Part shown: piece after piece, positions 11,274 to 22,410 of the stretch
Numbering within the stretch: the first letter of the stretch is position 1
Layout: every line of letters begins with the position of its first letter
Source of the DNA: Pyricularia pennisetigena
Taxonomy: Eukaryota > Ascomycota > Sordariomycetes > Magnaporthales > Pyriculariaceae
Length of the DNA stretch: 64,000 bases
Direction: 5' to 3'
Assembly (NCBI RefSeq): GCF_004337985.1
Contig: NC_043740.1
Location: 5,167,233-5,231,232 of the forward strand
Program-made: the position numbers and the translations under genes
The notes under the pieces: generated by a model
Told to the model about the DNA's origin: nothing
Databases searched by the model: none
The model's input: the letters and a program-made list of their open reading frames with translations, nothing else

Positions 11274-12659
11274 TAATGGGGGGATATCAATATCGACTCC
11301 GCTTTATTTTTCGCGTTCCAAACGCGATTTTCCTCCAACGCATTTGCTATTTCAAACACATCCTGTATGCGCACTATGGCTACCAGACGTAATTTAGGTG
11401 AACATTCCCCTTATAAACGCATTCAAATTGCTACAAAATATAATTTAAATTAAACCAAAACCATTTTGGCCCTAAAATATAATATGCCCCGCAATAGCGT
11501 ATTCGGAATCGCGTCGCGTTACGAATATTAAATATCCGGCCGCTTACGCCTTCGGCCCGGGCCCCCCTTTAAATTAATAAAACGCGATTTCGATTTTTGT
11601 ATCGATATAATCGGTCGAAATCCTTTCATTGCCGTATAAAAACTTATTTAGGATTTCGGTTTGGCGTACACAAAACGCTTTATAAACCGGAAATATAAAA
11701 AAAGGGGTTATAATTATTTAACCGCATTTCGGAGGCCGAGATTTAATGCAATTTACGTTGCAAAACGCCTGGAGTTTACCCGTAAATAGGTTAATTAACC
11801 GTTACGTCGATGGAAATAATAGAATTTCAGCAATAAATCGATTATATAACGTAATAACGGTAAACGTACTAAATACCTATAGGTTAAAAAAGTGTATATT
11901 TTACCTTATTTGTACTACGGGATATTAATTAATTTATATATAATATAAGAAAAGCGCCTGTTATTGAAAAACGTACAACTTAAGGCCAAACCTATACGGC
12001 ATTTACAAATGTTTTAGGGTGCGTTTAGCTATAATAATCGCACCTTTTTATGGGTTATGAACGGGGATTTTTTTCCAGAAAAAAAAGGTGTTATAACCGA
12101 TATAATGCTCGATTACCTGCAGGAAAATTTACCTATAATATGCGAATTTGGGAGCGTATTCGTACAGGATAACGTTTTTGCCCATATAGCCCATAAAATG
12201 CAAAATTAGTTATACAAATGGGTTTTGGAAAACGGGATCGAATTAATCTCCTGGCCGGCTTATAACCTTAATTGAAACCCTATAAAATACCTATAAAAAC
12301 TTTTTAAAAAGGAATAATATAAACGGTACCTTAAATTGGAGGTAATACCTAGGACTTTAGCGTTAAAAAGGGCCCTAATACGTGCAGTTATCAGAATTTG
12401 GGAAGATTTAAATAAAGAGGTTTTTGAACGGTTTATCAAAAATATGAACCGCAGGTTACAGGTTATTATCGATGCAAACGGGTGGTATACCAAATATTAA
12501 TATAAATCCTAGAAAATACCAGACTTTGATTTATTTATACGTATTTTTATTTATATTTTTGTTTATAAATTGAACGCGTGGCCGGTGGTTAGAAATTGGG
12601 CTATATATTTGCCGGGTAACCAAAAGTGGAAAAAATTCGGTATTAATGTCCGTCGATTG
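11274..12659 (+). mobile_element. Tc1/mariner element in CopB leader
   Basis: The 1386-bp element sits between TA dinucleotides (11272-11273 and 12660-12661), and CopB leader sequence is continuous once it is removed. Its ends are inverted repeats related by RIP-type changes: left TAATGGGGGGATATCAATAT, right (reverse complement) CAATCGACGGACATTAATAC. It encodes a Tc1-like transposase described separately. Confidence 0.85.
11376..12500 (+). pseudogene. Tc1/mariner transposase, RIP-inactivated
   Basis: The frame starts MATRRNLGEHSPYKRIQIAT, a Tc1-type helix-turn-helix start, followed by LRPRPGPPFKLIKRDF (HTH2 linker) and the conserved RKNPF..A..L-like block GRNPFIAVQKLI with stops at Q positions. 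The DDE part reads FVQDNVFAHIAHKMQN (second Asp in 'QDNA' context), WPAYNLNQNPIKYL (for WPPYSPDLNPIE, so the catalytic acidic residue after NPI is now Lys) and ends RRLQVIIDANGWYTKY, the usual C-terminus of fungal Tc1 transposases. There are stops at former Gln codons and a frame change near 11.85-11.95 kb. It cuts and pastes DNA in living relatives; this copy cannot. Confidence 0.85.
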
Positions 12660-13211
12660 TAGGCCTTTTTAAATATTGCAGCGATTGTTTGCATTGCAAA
12701 TCCAAGATTTTTGGTGTAATTTTTGTGGATCGTGCACGCCATTGTAATTGGGTTAAAGTTTTAATATGGTTTACGCTAGCGAATTAATGCCAAAAACCCT
12801 TATATTCGTTCGCTAATAGCCCACCAAATTTGTAATGCGTTTAATAGGGTTTACAATAGCCCATAAACCCATTAGCGGAATTACGTTAATTGGCTCGTTA
12901 CCCTGCACGATACCCTGCGGATTACCCTGTTCCCATTTGGGGAATTAAATTCGTGACGTGTATTTGGATTGATATAAATACCAGGGCACCCACTAATTGG
13001 GGATTTTAAGGATTTTAACCTTGTATTTTCTAGTGGATTTCGACCATTAAAAATAACAACAAGCCCTATAATTGGTAATAATAAACCTATAACCGTTAAA
13101 AGGTGAACGGTATAATAAATCTTTAAATAAAGTATTTATCTTTAAACGATTAGGTTAATTAATTATAGCTATTAATTAGCGAATTCCAATTATACTTTAG
13201 GTCACCCTATA

Positions 13212-13656
13212 ATGGAAAAAAGCCTTATATCGGGCTTTCCAGGCCCAATCCCAATAAATAGGGGGCCTGGACCTAACCCAAACCAAGTTTTAACCGCTAA
13301 ATTACAGGCGTTAAACCTGCAATTAAAAATGTTAATTACGCAAATGGATTAATTTTAAAGGGGGATTAAACAGCCAATTGCCCTATAAACCCTCAAAAGC
13401 GGTAATTTCACTAATTTAAATGATAATTTAAATATTAAACCCATTGCCGCTACCGCATCCCCTAATCCCCCTGGTAACCTAATTTTACATAACAGAATAG
13501 GTAAACAATTATCCCAACGGGTATTTTCCTTCCCCGAAAATTGTAAATTAGTAGGAGTTAGCAATTACGGCTTTTGGAAATAGGCGTTAATAGTCCAATT
13601 TAGGGCTATGAAAGCAGCGGAATTTATTTCGAACCCTGAAATTGGTTATATATTAC
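13212..13656 (+). pseudogene. CopB copy I gag, N-terminal part
   Basis: The frame starts MEKSLISGFPGPIPINRGPG, the same start as CopB copy III (54545) and copy II (34813). It continues to SQRVFSFPENCKLVGVSNYGFWK, with stops only at former Gln codons, and breaks off after GYILRP where GypA sequence begins. Gag forms the virus-like particle of the element. Confidence 0.75.
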
Positions 13657-14160
13657 GACCAGACAATTGGGCCGGTACTAATGAGGCCAAACGGGGTTAC
13701 ACCCCTCCTAGTAACATTCGACCAAAAAAACACCGATTAATAGGAAATAGGGTTATATAGGAAATGGATCACGTAACCCCACGTAACCGCCAAAAAACGA
13801 TATAATTGATATATTATATATTAACTATAGCAAAACAGATAATACACTGGCTATAGAATATATTACACATATTACGCTCAGGACAGCGGATTATATAAAA
13901 CATATTTACTACCATATAAATAAATTTGATTTTAGGATTCCTTAACAGCAATTCAAATCCAATTAACCTTAATATTTATTTGAAAACGATAATTATTTCA
14001 CCCCAATTATTAAAAACCCCAGCTGCCCAATTAAAACGTTCAATTGCTTTAACCCATTATATTTTACTCTAAAAACAGGTTATCCGATACCTTAATTGTA
14101 ATATTTTAAGTGCTTTTATTTAATATTTTGTTATAAGTTAAACCGAATAATACCGCACAA
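13657..14160 (+). other. GypA leader or LTR remnant
   Basis: No reading frame is convincing here. The first part (13657-13800) keeps more CA/TG than its surroundings, and the rest is AT-rich. It probably holds the 5' untranslated leader and remains of the 5' LTR of GypA, but no matching 3' LTR was seen to prove it. Confidence 0.35.
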
Positions 14161-15120
14161 ATGATATTTTCCAATAAAACCACCCCTTAAACCCCTTTTA
14201 CCATTAACGCTCCGGCCAACGCTAACGCCTTATATCAGATATACGTGACGCTTTAAGCGGAAAATCGACGGCTCCGGGAACGAATAACCGAAGAAACTAA
14301 TCGAATTAATAAAAATTATATTAAATGCCTTTTACTATTACCTTACGACGGCACCGCAGGTACCCTGTAAAAACTTTTCACAAAAACCCGGGCCTATTTT
14401 CGTTTTAACGAGGAGAATTTCAATAATAGCGCAAATAAGGTTACCTACGCGGTTTCGCTAGTAAAAAACGACGCGTTCGCCTGGTTTGAACCCATTTTAC
14501 GAGATTATTTGGATTACGATAAAAACAAAAACCGGAAAATTGAAATTAACCGCATTCCCGACGATTACGAGGATTTTAAAAAATGTTTTAAAGGAATATT
14601 CGGTAACCCAAACGAAAAACGCACGGTTAAACCTAGCTCAATGCGCTTTACTAAGACCAAATCGGTATTCAAATTTACGAGTGAGTTTCAATAAATTACC
14701 GCCAGATTATTATAGGGCCCCCAAACCCTTATAGTCCGCTTTTATGCAAGATTTAAGGAAAAAATTGAAAACGAATTTATTAAAGCAAAAGGACCCGATA
14801 TATTAGCAAAATGTATGGAATTAACGGTTTAAATCGATAACCGATTTTGTTAACGAAAACTAGAACGACGCGAAAGACGTAACGCATAGGGGCTAACCTT
14901 GCGATGAACTAAAATAGGACGCAAATACCAGTACCTTACACCGCTTCGTTAATATAATATTTCCTACGGAATATATAATGGATTTATAAATTTTAACTGG
15001 GATATAGTACAAAAAACTTCGTAAAAACCCCAAAAATGGTAAATATTTGAAATATAACAAATTAGGATATATCGCCAAATTTTATCCCAAAGACGCTCCA
15101 GGTTTACATCCCGATTTTGT
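14161..15120 (+). pseudogene. GypA gag, decayed
   Basis: Starting at ATG 14161, the frame reads MIFSNKTTP, then a coiled-coil-like ALYQIYVTLQAENRRLRERI, then the capsid part typical of fungal Ty3/gypsy gag (YDGTAGTLQKLFTKTRAYFR, VKNDAFAWFEPILRDYLDYD, FKKCFKGIFGNPNEKR, VRFYARFKEKIENEF). After a frame change the zinc knuckle is at about 15050-15085 and reads KYNKLGYIAKFYPKD: all its Cys and His have become Tyr (TGY/CAY to TAY), so metal binding is lost. TAA/TAG replace Gln codons. Confidence 0.8.
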
Positions 15121-18100
15121 AATTAAACACCAAAATAATACCCCCGATTCCAGGAAACTGCGAGGATTAAACGCTATTAACTACTAACAAATATGACCGG
15201 ATTAATATAATTTAATAAATTTGACTATCTATCACGACGATAATTGTATAACCCTTAACAGCGCGAAAACGGATACAGGATAATACCCGGAAACCCCCAA
15301 AAATACCCGGACATTAATAATAGGACACCGTTTATTTATTAAAACCTAACCACCAACATAATTACGTAAGTAAAATGCCAAATTACCCGAGTTCACGGAA
15401 TTAAATGCTTCGGAAAAATCAAAACCAAAGCTATTAGGACAAACCCACCGTATCCGAATAATCCAGTAAACCCCAATGAACGAATCCAATACTAACTTAG
15501 AAGACGAATCCAGCGAAAAAAATTAAACCTTTAAACCTATACAGTGCAATAAAGGAAAATAACCTTTATATATACGAGAAAATATTAATCGATTTATACC
15601 GAAACGATTAATTAGTATAATTCCCCGGAATATCATTTGAAATATGAATATAAAACCCTATAAAACCAATTAATCCAATTTTCGGAGACCACCCATTTTT
15701 GGATACCAGTTATCCAAAATATATAGAAACTTTGTGGGCAAAATGTTTTCGAAACAATTGCGAATTATATTTTAACAGGAAAATCATCCACGACTGTTTC
15801 CCACGACGACGTAAGATAACAAATATTTATGAAGTATATACCATTATTAAACTACCCAATTGGGAAATTAAAATAAGATTTACCACCGAACAAGCGGTAA
15901 TTTTTACCCCTTATAACGATTACCCCATGGTAAACCGCAATTAAAAACAATTTCCATAATACGAATGCACCCGAAACATTTGCATATATTTATTAGCTAA
16001 AATATAGGTATAGTACGAAACAAAATTATAATAACCAAAACCCGCACCAATAACCAGAATCGTGTGGAGCCCCAGCGTAAAGGACAGCGAAATACCTACA
16101 AGCGCACGAAAAATACCCGTACCAATAGGACACCCATTTGATAAAATTGAAATGAAAAACAGTTATACGAGCCGAAATAAGAAATAAGGACCTATGACAC
16201 GAATCCAATAAGTTAAAAAACTAAAATGGTCAGACGGTACAGGGTATTAAACGGTAATAATAAAAACGGAAATAAAAAACTCTTAACGCTACGGAAATTA
16301 CGGAGGCGGTAGGGAAATATATATTCCTAAATACACGATTTAACGGAAAACCCATACAAGCGTCTTTTGACAGCGGAGTATAAGGCAATTACATTTCCCC
16401 AAAAATCGTGAAAAAAGGACGAATATTTTGGTGATAAAAGGAGAAGCTATATTGACTGCGAACCGTAGAAGGAGGGGCAATTTTATACGGGAACGGTACC
16501 ATCGAAATAAAAACCGTACATCTTTAAATGGAAAACTATAAACGAAAAAGATAAATTATTTTGGATATTATGGAAATAGAGGATAAAAATATAGTCTTAG
16601 AGATTCTTTGGTTTAAAAAACGCAGCCCTAGCATAAATTGGATTATAGGCCAAATTTAATGGGAAAAGGACCTAATTATTGAACGATTTCCAACATAGCA
16701 AGGTTTATATACGAAATATTGGGTACGCAAAACCCAAATAAGGTGAATGGCGTACCTATAGGAAGGACGACCAACCCCGGGGCCAATATTGGGAAACAAA
16801 ACGATTATTTACAGGCCAAAATTGATCCAATAATATAATACCAATTATAAAAAAACAAATGAAAAACGGTAAAATCCCAGAAAAATACCAAGTTTATATA
16901 CGACTATTTAGCCAAAAGTTCGAAACAGGATTACCCGAATACAGCCCGTTCGATTATAAAATACTATTCGAAAAAAGAACGAAACCAAAATTCTATAGAA
17001 TATACGGTTTAAATCCGACACAAATAAAGGTTTTAAACGGGTATTTTGCAAATATTTTAAAAAAGGCTATACTTAACCATCGATATTACCAGCAGGATGC
17101 CCAATTTCTTTCGTATTAAAAAAGAACGGAAAACTACGATTATACGTGGATTACAAACAGTTACACGACATTATTATAAAAAGTTGCCACCTATTCCCAC
17201 TGATAAAAGAATTCCCAAACATGTTTTATTGAATATAATAGCTTACGATATTAAGTTTCAAGGAAATAAATAATTCATTCCGTATAAAGGAAGTCGAGGA
17301 ATGGAAAACAGTATTTTGTGTTAAACGAGGATATTACAAATATTTGGTAATGTTTTTTCGGTTTTACGAACGCCCCCGCAATTTTCCAAATTATAATTAA
17401 CCACGTTTTTAAGGAGTGTTTAAATATTCTTATCCTTATTTACCTGGAGGATATCCCTATTTTTTACAAAACGTTGGAAAAATATAAAAAATAGGTTTAC
17501 ACGATTTTACAAAAACTTCAAACGCTAAATTTTTAATTAAACCCGAGAAATGCATTTTTTACAGCAAATAATTTAATTTCCTAGAATATATTATCGCTTT
17601 GGGAAAAATTAGGATCGAGGAATTAAAAACCCGAAGAGTAAAAGAATAGCCCCAATCATAAAACGGAAAGGACGCTCCTGTATTTTTCGGATTTATAAAT
17701 TTGTATAATAAATTTATTAAAAGTTACGGCGCGATGGCCACCCTATTTACCAACATAACTAAGAAAAATTGAAAGATTGAATGGACGAAATAAATGTAAC
17801 AAATTTTCGAATACCTACGAGACGCAATAGCACGAAAACCAATTTTCAAAATATTAAGTCCAATAAAACTTTCCGAAGTCGAAACCAACGTATCCGATTA
17901 TGCAATTGGAGGATAGTTTAACCAACGAAACGAACAAAATGCCTGCACTTTTGCGCCTTTTTTTACAAAAATTAAATAAACCAGAATTTAATAACCAAAT
18001 CCACGATAAAGAATTTATCGCTATTATCCGAGCATTCGAAAAATAGAAACAATAATTATCCGGAGTTAAATACTAATTATGAATTTATACGGAGCATAGA

Positions 18101-18250
18101 AACTTAACCAATTTTACTATTAGTAAACTGCTAAACGAAGGATAAATTATATGGGTAGAGTACCTATTAAAATTCCATTTTATGATTATTAATCGAAAGA
18201 AAATAAAAATGGTAAGGCCAACGCCCTTAATAAAAGACCAGATTATAAAA
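15121..18250 (+). pseudogene. GypA protease, reverse transcriptase and RNase H, decayed
   Basis: A segment near 15.2 kb (LTIYHDDNCITLNSAK...GQYP-like) resembles the linker seen between gag and protease in fungal gypsy elements. The aspartic protease core lies at 16351-16400, with the active site as FDSG and then NYIS. RT follows: GLPEYSPFDYKILFEKRTKP at 16.93 kb, a PIFFVLKKNGKLR-type block across the stop at 17117, and the catalytic box at 17441-17452, which reads YLED instead of YLDD. The next blocks are FLEYIIALGKIRIEELK (17.58 kb) and FGFINLYNKFIKSYG (17.69 kb). RNase H follows to about 18.2 kb with many stops. Confidence 0.8.
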
Positions 18251-19566
18251 AAATAATACCCGAGGAAATACGAAAAATCCTTACAATAAACGATAACGGA
18301 AACCTTTTACCACTTTACCGAAATTGTATAATAACCATCACGGTGATTACACCGAAAAAAAAACGCAAAATCCACGGGAATAAAACCTATGGACATTAGA
18401 GAATTTCTAAGATATGGAGACGGTTAAAACAGCATTATGATTTCCAAAAAGTACGATAGAAAGTACTAAAAACCATTAAGGATTGCGAATTTTGCGTTAA
18501 AGGCAAATCCGCAAAATATAAATTTTATAAGTTTTTACAGCCCTTACCAGCCCCCAATAAGGCCTGGTAAACCATTACAGCGGACTTTAACGTTAAATGA
18601 CCATTTCTCAAAGATCTATTTACTAAAATTCAATACGAGAGTATATTGATTATAATGGATAAATTTACTAAATACGTTTATTTCCTATTTTATAAGGAAT
18701 ATAGCAACGCCGAATAAATCGCTTACATATTCCTACGAATAATTGCTAGTGACTACGGACTCCCAGAAAAAATTATTACGGACAAAAATAAGTTTTTACA
18801 TTAAAACTGTTGAAAGTTTTTAATTGAACAGCTAGGAACCGACTATAAATTCTTTACAGCATTCCACCCATAGACAAACGGACAAATAAAACGAATTAAT
18901 CAAATCATAAAACATTACTTCGAATGTTATATGAACCACAAGCAGGATAATTGGGTAAAACTATTACCCATAATACAATTCGCGTATAACAGTTTGAAAA
19001 ATGAAAATGTTAAGATAACCCCATTCTACACCAATTACGGATTTAATCCCACCGGATATGGAGAACCAAAGACCACGACTACGGCCCCACGAGCCGATGA
19101 ACAAGTAAACGAATTACGAAAATTCCATTAAAACCTTGAGCAATAATTAAAATTCGTACGAATAAAAATGACCAAATACGCCAAACAGTATCGGATAAAA
19201 TATTTAGGAGCCCCTTAACTACCTTTAAAGATGCTAAAAACTATTCCGTCAATATTATTAGGAATTGGATTTGCGAGCAAATTAGCCAAAAAAGGACGAC
19301 CTAAAAAAACATTACCTACAATTTCCAAAAGCTAAGATTCGACCAGGATTCGAAACCATACCATTAAACGAGTTTATAAAAAAAGACGATGAACATATAT
19401 CACAAATTAAAATATACGAATAAAGCAATTGACCGATTAAATGCTGCGCAAAAATATTTATTTTATTTAATAAAAAAGGATTCAAAGGACCTATTGGAAA
19501 GGACGAATTCCAGGCAAAATTGGAATCCGGAAAAAGCGATTCCAAGGACATTTTGAGAAGGATTTC
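18251..19566 (+). pseudogene. GypA integrase and chromodomain, decayed
   Basis: Past a decayed zinc-binding region (KTIKDCEFCVKGKSAKYKF at 18.47 kb) the core reads TADFNVK, IIASDYGLPEKIITDKNKF and FHPQTNGQIKRINQ with Gln stops. The third catalytic residue, normally Glu in GQTERVNQ, is now Lys (GAA to AAA), a RIP-type change. The 66-codon open stretch 18931-19131 (NWVKLLPIIQFAYNSLKN) is the conserved part after the core. The tail at 19.43-19.56 kb (GRIPGKIGIRKKRFQGHFEK in one frame, NSRQNWNPEKAI in another) looks like the end of a chromodomain, which in relatives guides insertion to heterochromatin. Confidence 0.8.
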
Positions 19567-20120
19567 GGTCGATCGCCGCCGCTCCTCCTATTTTACCTTT
19601 TTATGCTTTGTTTAATCCAATTCCTGACATTGTCGATGCCACGACGAACCGCCTTTATTATTTTTTTAAACCACTTTTTTTCTTACGCAGGCGCAATATT
19701 TTTTCCTCCGCTGCCTCCACTTTAAACTCAAATCTTAGATATTAAACAGCGATTTTATATAGCTGCTTTTGGGAAATATTTATAATATCATATCGCGAGC
19801 GACCCATACGAATATATTTAATAAAGAGAAAGGGTGTTTATACAGTAGAAGAATAACCACTTTCTCCCATTTCTGCTTTTGAAATTCGGGTTTTGTAATA
19901 GGAATTTGAAAAAACGTTTTGAGAACATTTTCCAAATTATCCAGATCGGTCATATTTTCCCAATTTTCGTCGTCGATTTGGGTAAAGGTGCGGGATTTTA
20001 ATCCGAAATCGGATTGCAGGTTTTTCTAGTCTTCCTCGTAAAGTCTTTTGAATGGTTAGATGAAATAACCATTGCATTATTTTAGTGATAGAAAAACTAT
20101 GAATAATAGTTATTTGTTTT
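19567..20120. other. Unassigned stretch between GypA and unit U
   Basis: No gene is recognised. Open frames read into GypA's last frame (IAAAPPI...) but end without a known domain. The base composition is less RIP-like, with more CA/TG, than in GypA. It may hold the 3' LTR of GypA or the upstream part of unit U. The segment 19937-20120 may already belong to unit U. Confidence 0.3.
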
Positions 20121-20484
20121 TTAGCAACAAAATTTATCTCGAATTGTTTTACCATGTGGTTTCGTAAAAAATTTAATAAACGAAATGTTGGAATAGAGGA
20201 AATCGCGGTCAAGTTGACAATAGAGCGATGAATCACGTGCAATGCCGCAAAGGCCAATTGCACGTGACTCACCCGCCCAAATACGAGTATAAAACGGAAA
20301 GAGGTTCATAAGCTCACCTCTAGACAGTTTCATAAAACACACAATCAATATATTTTTATACTCGTATAGCAACGTCTGTTAATCAATCGATATTTCGAAA
20401 AGCCTATTAACACTAATCAGTGTTACTCTGGTAATATAGAAAAGGAAAATAAAAGGATTAAACGTTAATACCATTATTTTATAA
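20121..20484 (+). promoter_or_regulatory. Unit U promoter / 5' untranslated region
   Basis: The stretch around 20190-20420 is repeated in reverse orientation at 61860-62007 plus 63882-64000. It keeps CACGTG E-box-like sites (20235, 20262), a CAAT-like GGCCAATTG, and a TATA-like GAGTATAAAACGG at about 20285, followed by GAGGTTCATAAGCTCACCTC. CA and TG dinucleotides are frequent, so it escaped heavy RIP. In both copies it lies directly upstream of the same unrecognised frame. It could also be an LTR, as I see only one per copy. Confidence 0.5.
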
Positions 20485-21620
20485 ATGCTTAAAACCAATA
20501 GAATATCTTACCTCAAGTTTAAAAAAGCCGTCCTAACCAGTCAGGACTCTTTTATTGAACAGGGAAGGCCTTTACAAAGCGTTACGTAGAAATAGGAAAT
20601 CATAACCGGTATTATACGAATGCTTAAAGGCTTTTGGATTTCACGGTTTAGGCAAATTACTTTATAAATTAACGAATAATAATAAAAACGTGTATTATTG
20701 GACAAAGTTCGATAAAGTAAGCGCAGACACTGGTTCCCAGGTTAACGACGAGCGCCATAACTGTGAGGAGGTTACGAGATAGAATAAGCTTAATTTTGAA
20801 CGCGGGGAAAAATGGATCACGTATAAGGCTGATGGAACGTTAAAATGGCAGATAACCGTCTGCTAGCGGGTAATAGAGATAATATATTATTCTTGCATAA
20901 TCGATTCGTTGAATCGTTAAATCGATAAAGGTTATAAAGGTGATGAATCTGAGGCTAAATTGTGAATTACGTGTTCGAATCCGTAGGTGCAGATCTTCGA
21001 TCCGGATGTCCGGAATGCGGGGTCACGTTACATGTTTTGGCCTTATTCATATGACTAACCTGCCGACCTATTGAGCCTAACGGCCTATTATGCTTATGCA
21101 TGCACAGAAAATCTGCGACTATAACGGGATTCGAACCCACGCACTTTAGCAACGTATATATAAAATAGATTATGGTACGTGCATTATACCATTAAGCTAG
21201 ATTATATATGACGTATTTGTTTTGTTGTTGAAATTATGAACAAAAACGTGATATATAAAGCTTTGTGTGTATAAACGCGTATACGTTTTATTTGTTATTT
21301 ATTTATTTATTCGATGCAGGGTGACTAATAAGATTAGGCCGTGCTGGCCGTTATAAAATAATGCAGGGTAACTAGTATAATTAGCCCTGCGCTAGCCATG
21401 TTTAGAATAACAGGGTACGAATCCATTTCGACAATATATTGTCGAAATTCCAGCTACTTTTATCGATTGAGAAGCAAAACAATGCGGAATTCCTGTGCAA
21501 ACCCTCCCACGAACTCCCGAAAAACCCGGAAAAAATATTCAAAGTTCGAAAGAGAATATAAATATTTGAAATATGTAACCGATTTGGGGAGGACGAACGC
21601 GAAAAAATATTATTAACCAC
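20485..21620 (+). pseudogene. Unit U unrecognised gene, split by CopC solo LTR
   Basis: From ATG 20485 the frame reads MLKTNRISYLKFKKAVLTSQ; after a frame change KLTNNNKNVYYWTKFDK and GSQVNDERHN follow. After the solo LTR (20762-21406) the frame goes on NRVRIHFDNILSKFQLLLSI and ELPKNPEKIFKVRKRI. The second copy at the right end of the window reads NGERHN|NRVRTLFDNILLKFQLL without interruption, which confirms the insertion. The right side is cut by GypB copy A at 21621. No family is recognised; a gag-like or transposon-borne protein is possible. Confidence 0.5.
20762..21406 (-). repeat. CopC solo LTR
   Basis: The 645-bp sequence matches the CopC 5' LTR (35300-35944, also 645 bp) in reverse orientation with few differences. 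It is flanked by perfect 5-bp duplications ATAAC (20757-20761 and 21407-21411). On its own strand it starts with a mutated TGTGAACATGG (here TCTAAACATGG) and ends CTCCTCACA. It arose by recombination between the two LTRs of a CopC copy that had entered unit U. It contains the same tRNA-like A/B boxes as the full copy and a 61-codon frame identical in translation to that at 35554-35739. Confidence 0.92.
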
Positions 21621-21808
21621 TGTTATAGGGTAAGCCAACGGCCTTGAGACCGTTAAGTATCCTTATTGGTATTATTATTAACGCTGGGGAAAAAAGGAGG
21701 AAAAGGTATATATCCGGGTCGTGGTAATGTCCTTCCCTTTATATATTATCCCTAACCCCCTTTTGTATTTTATTACGTAATACGTACCTCAAACACGAAT
21801 CCATAATA
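21621..21808 (-). repeat. GypB-A 3' LTR (left)
   Basis: This LTR begins TGTTATAGGG and ends CCATAATA on the plus strand (TATTATGG... on the coding strand, for TGTTATGG). It matches the LTRs at 29092-29279, 37890-38077 and 45482-45669. Just inside it, on the coding strand, GGACGGGCGAATGCGGGC is the likely purine-rich primer for plus-strand synthesis. Confidence 0.88.
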
Positions 21809-21912
21809 TAGCCCGCATTCGCCCGTCCTTTATCGGGTATAATCCCTATTTGGAGGTATAAAGGCAATCCAATAGGCGCGTATCCTAATATAACCTACCC
21901 GTCCATCGTTCC

Positions 21913-22400
21913 GGGCGGTATAAACCCGTGGTCGGGTTTTACTTTCCTATTTTCGGCCGCGGTTATATCGCGGGTTTTTTATCCCCGGTTCCGTTTACGG
22001 GCGGTTATTATGGTTCGCTTTTTCCTAATTTTAAATGGTATAAATCCGTGGTTGAATTTTGTTTTCCCGTTTTTGGTTACGATTATGTCGTAATTTTTTT
22101 ATTGTACTTACCGTTTGCAGGTGCTTATCGCGGTTTATTTTCCTTTTATTTTGGGCGGTATAAGGCCGTAATCGGGTTTTGCTTTCCTGTTTTTGGTTGC
22201 GGTGGTGTCGCGGTTTTTTTATCGTATTTACCGTTTGCGGGTGTTTATCGCGGTTTATTTTCCTTTTATTTTGGGCGGTGTAAAACCGTAATCGGGTTTT
22301 ATTTTCCTGTTTTTAATTGCGGTAATATCGCGGTTTTTTTATCGTATTTACCGTTTGCGGGTATTTATCGCGGTTTATTTTCCTTTTATTTTGGGCCGTA
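21913..22400. repeat. 120-bp tandem repeat, four units (GypB-A)
   Basis: Units start at GGGCGGTATAA-type motifs near 21913, 22034, 22154, 22274 and end near 22394. Each has TTTTGC..TCCTATTTT, GCGGTTTTTTTATC, CCGTTTGCGGGT and CGCGGTTTATTTTCC. Copy B has five units. The plus frame (21928-22425) is open and hydrophobic. The minus frame gives basic repeats such as RPYTAQNKRKINRDKYPQT with Gln stops. Neither is proven to be protein. Confidence 0.85.
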
Positions 22401-22410
22401 TAAATTCGTT

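Larger units (their letters stand above)
8750..13656 (+). mobile_element. CopB (Ty1/copia) copy I, 5' part only
   Basis: This truncated CopB element contains most of the 5' LTR (8750-9057 and 10872-11050), leader (11051-11273, 12662-13211) and the start of gag (13212-13656). It lines up with CopB copy III from about 53255 to 54990. It is interrupted by MULE-N copy 1 and a Tc1/mariner element, both with target duplications. The first ~90 bp of the LTR are replaced by the CopC LTR fragment, and the rest of the coding region is replaced by GypA at about 13656. Neither junction has an obvious target duplication, so deletion or recombination is likely. Confidence 0.8.
13657..19566 (+). mobile_element. 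GypA (Ty3/gypsy) internal region
   Basis: A single-orientation gag-protease-RT-RNase H-integrase-chromodomain order marks a Ty3/gypsy (Metaviridae, chromovirus-like) element. No LTR pair could be recognised on either side: the left end abuts CopB at about 13656 and the right end merges into an unassigned 550-bp stretch. It is heavily RIP-mutated, with dozens of TAA/TAG stops and several frame changes, and with replacements of catalytic residues. Confidence 0.85.

Noticed and set aside
19937..20372. Overlapping minus-strand frames of 111 and 83 codons
   Set aside because: They lie over the unit U promoter region with TATA-like and E-box sites; the frames are not conserved in the second copy.
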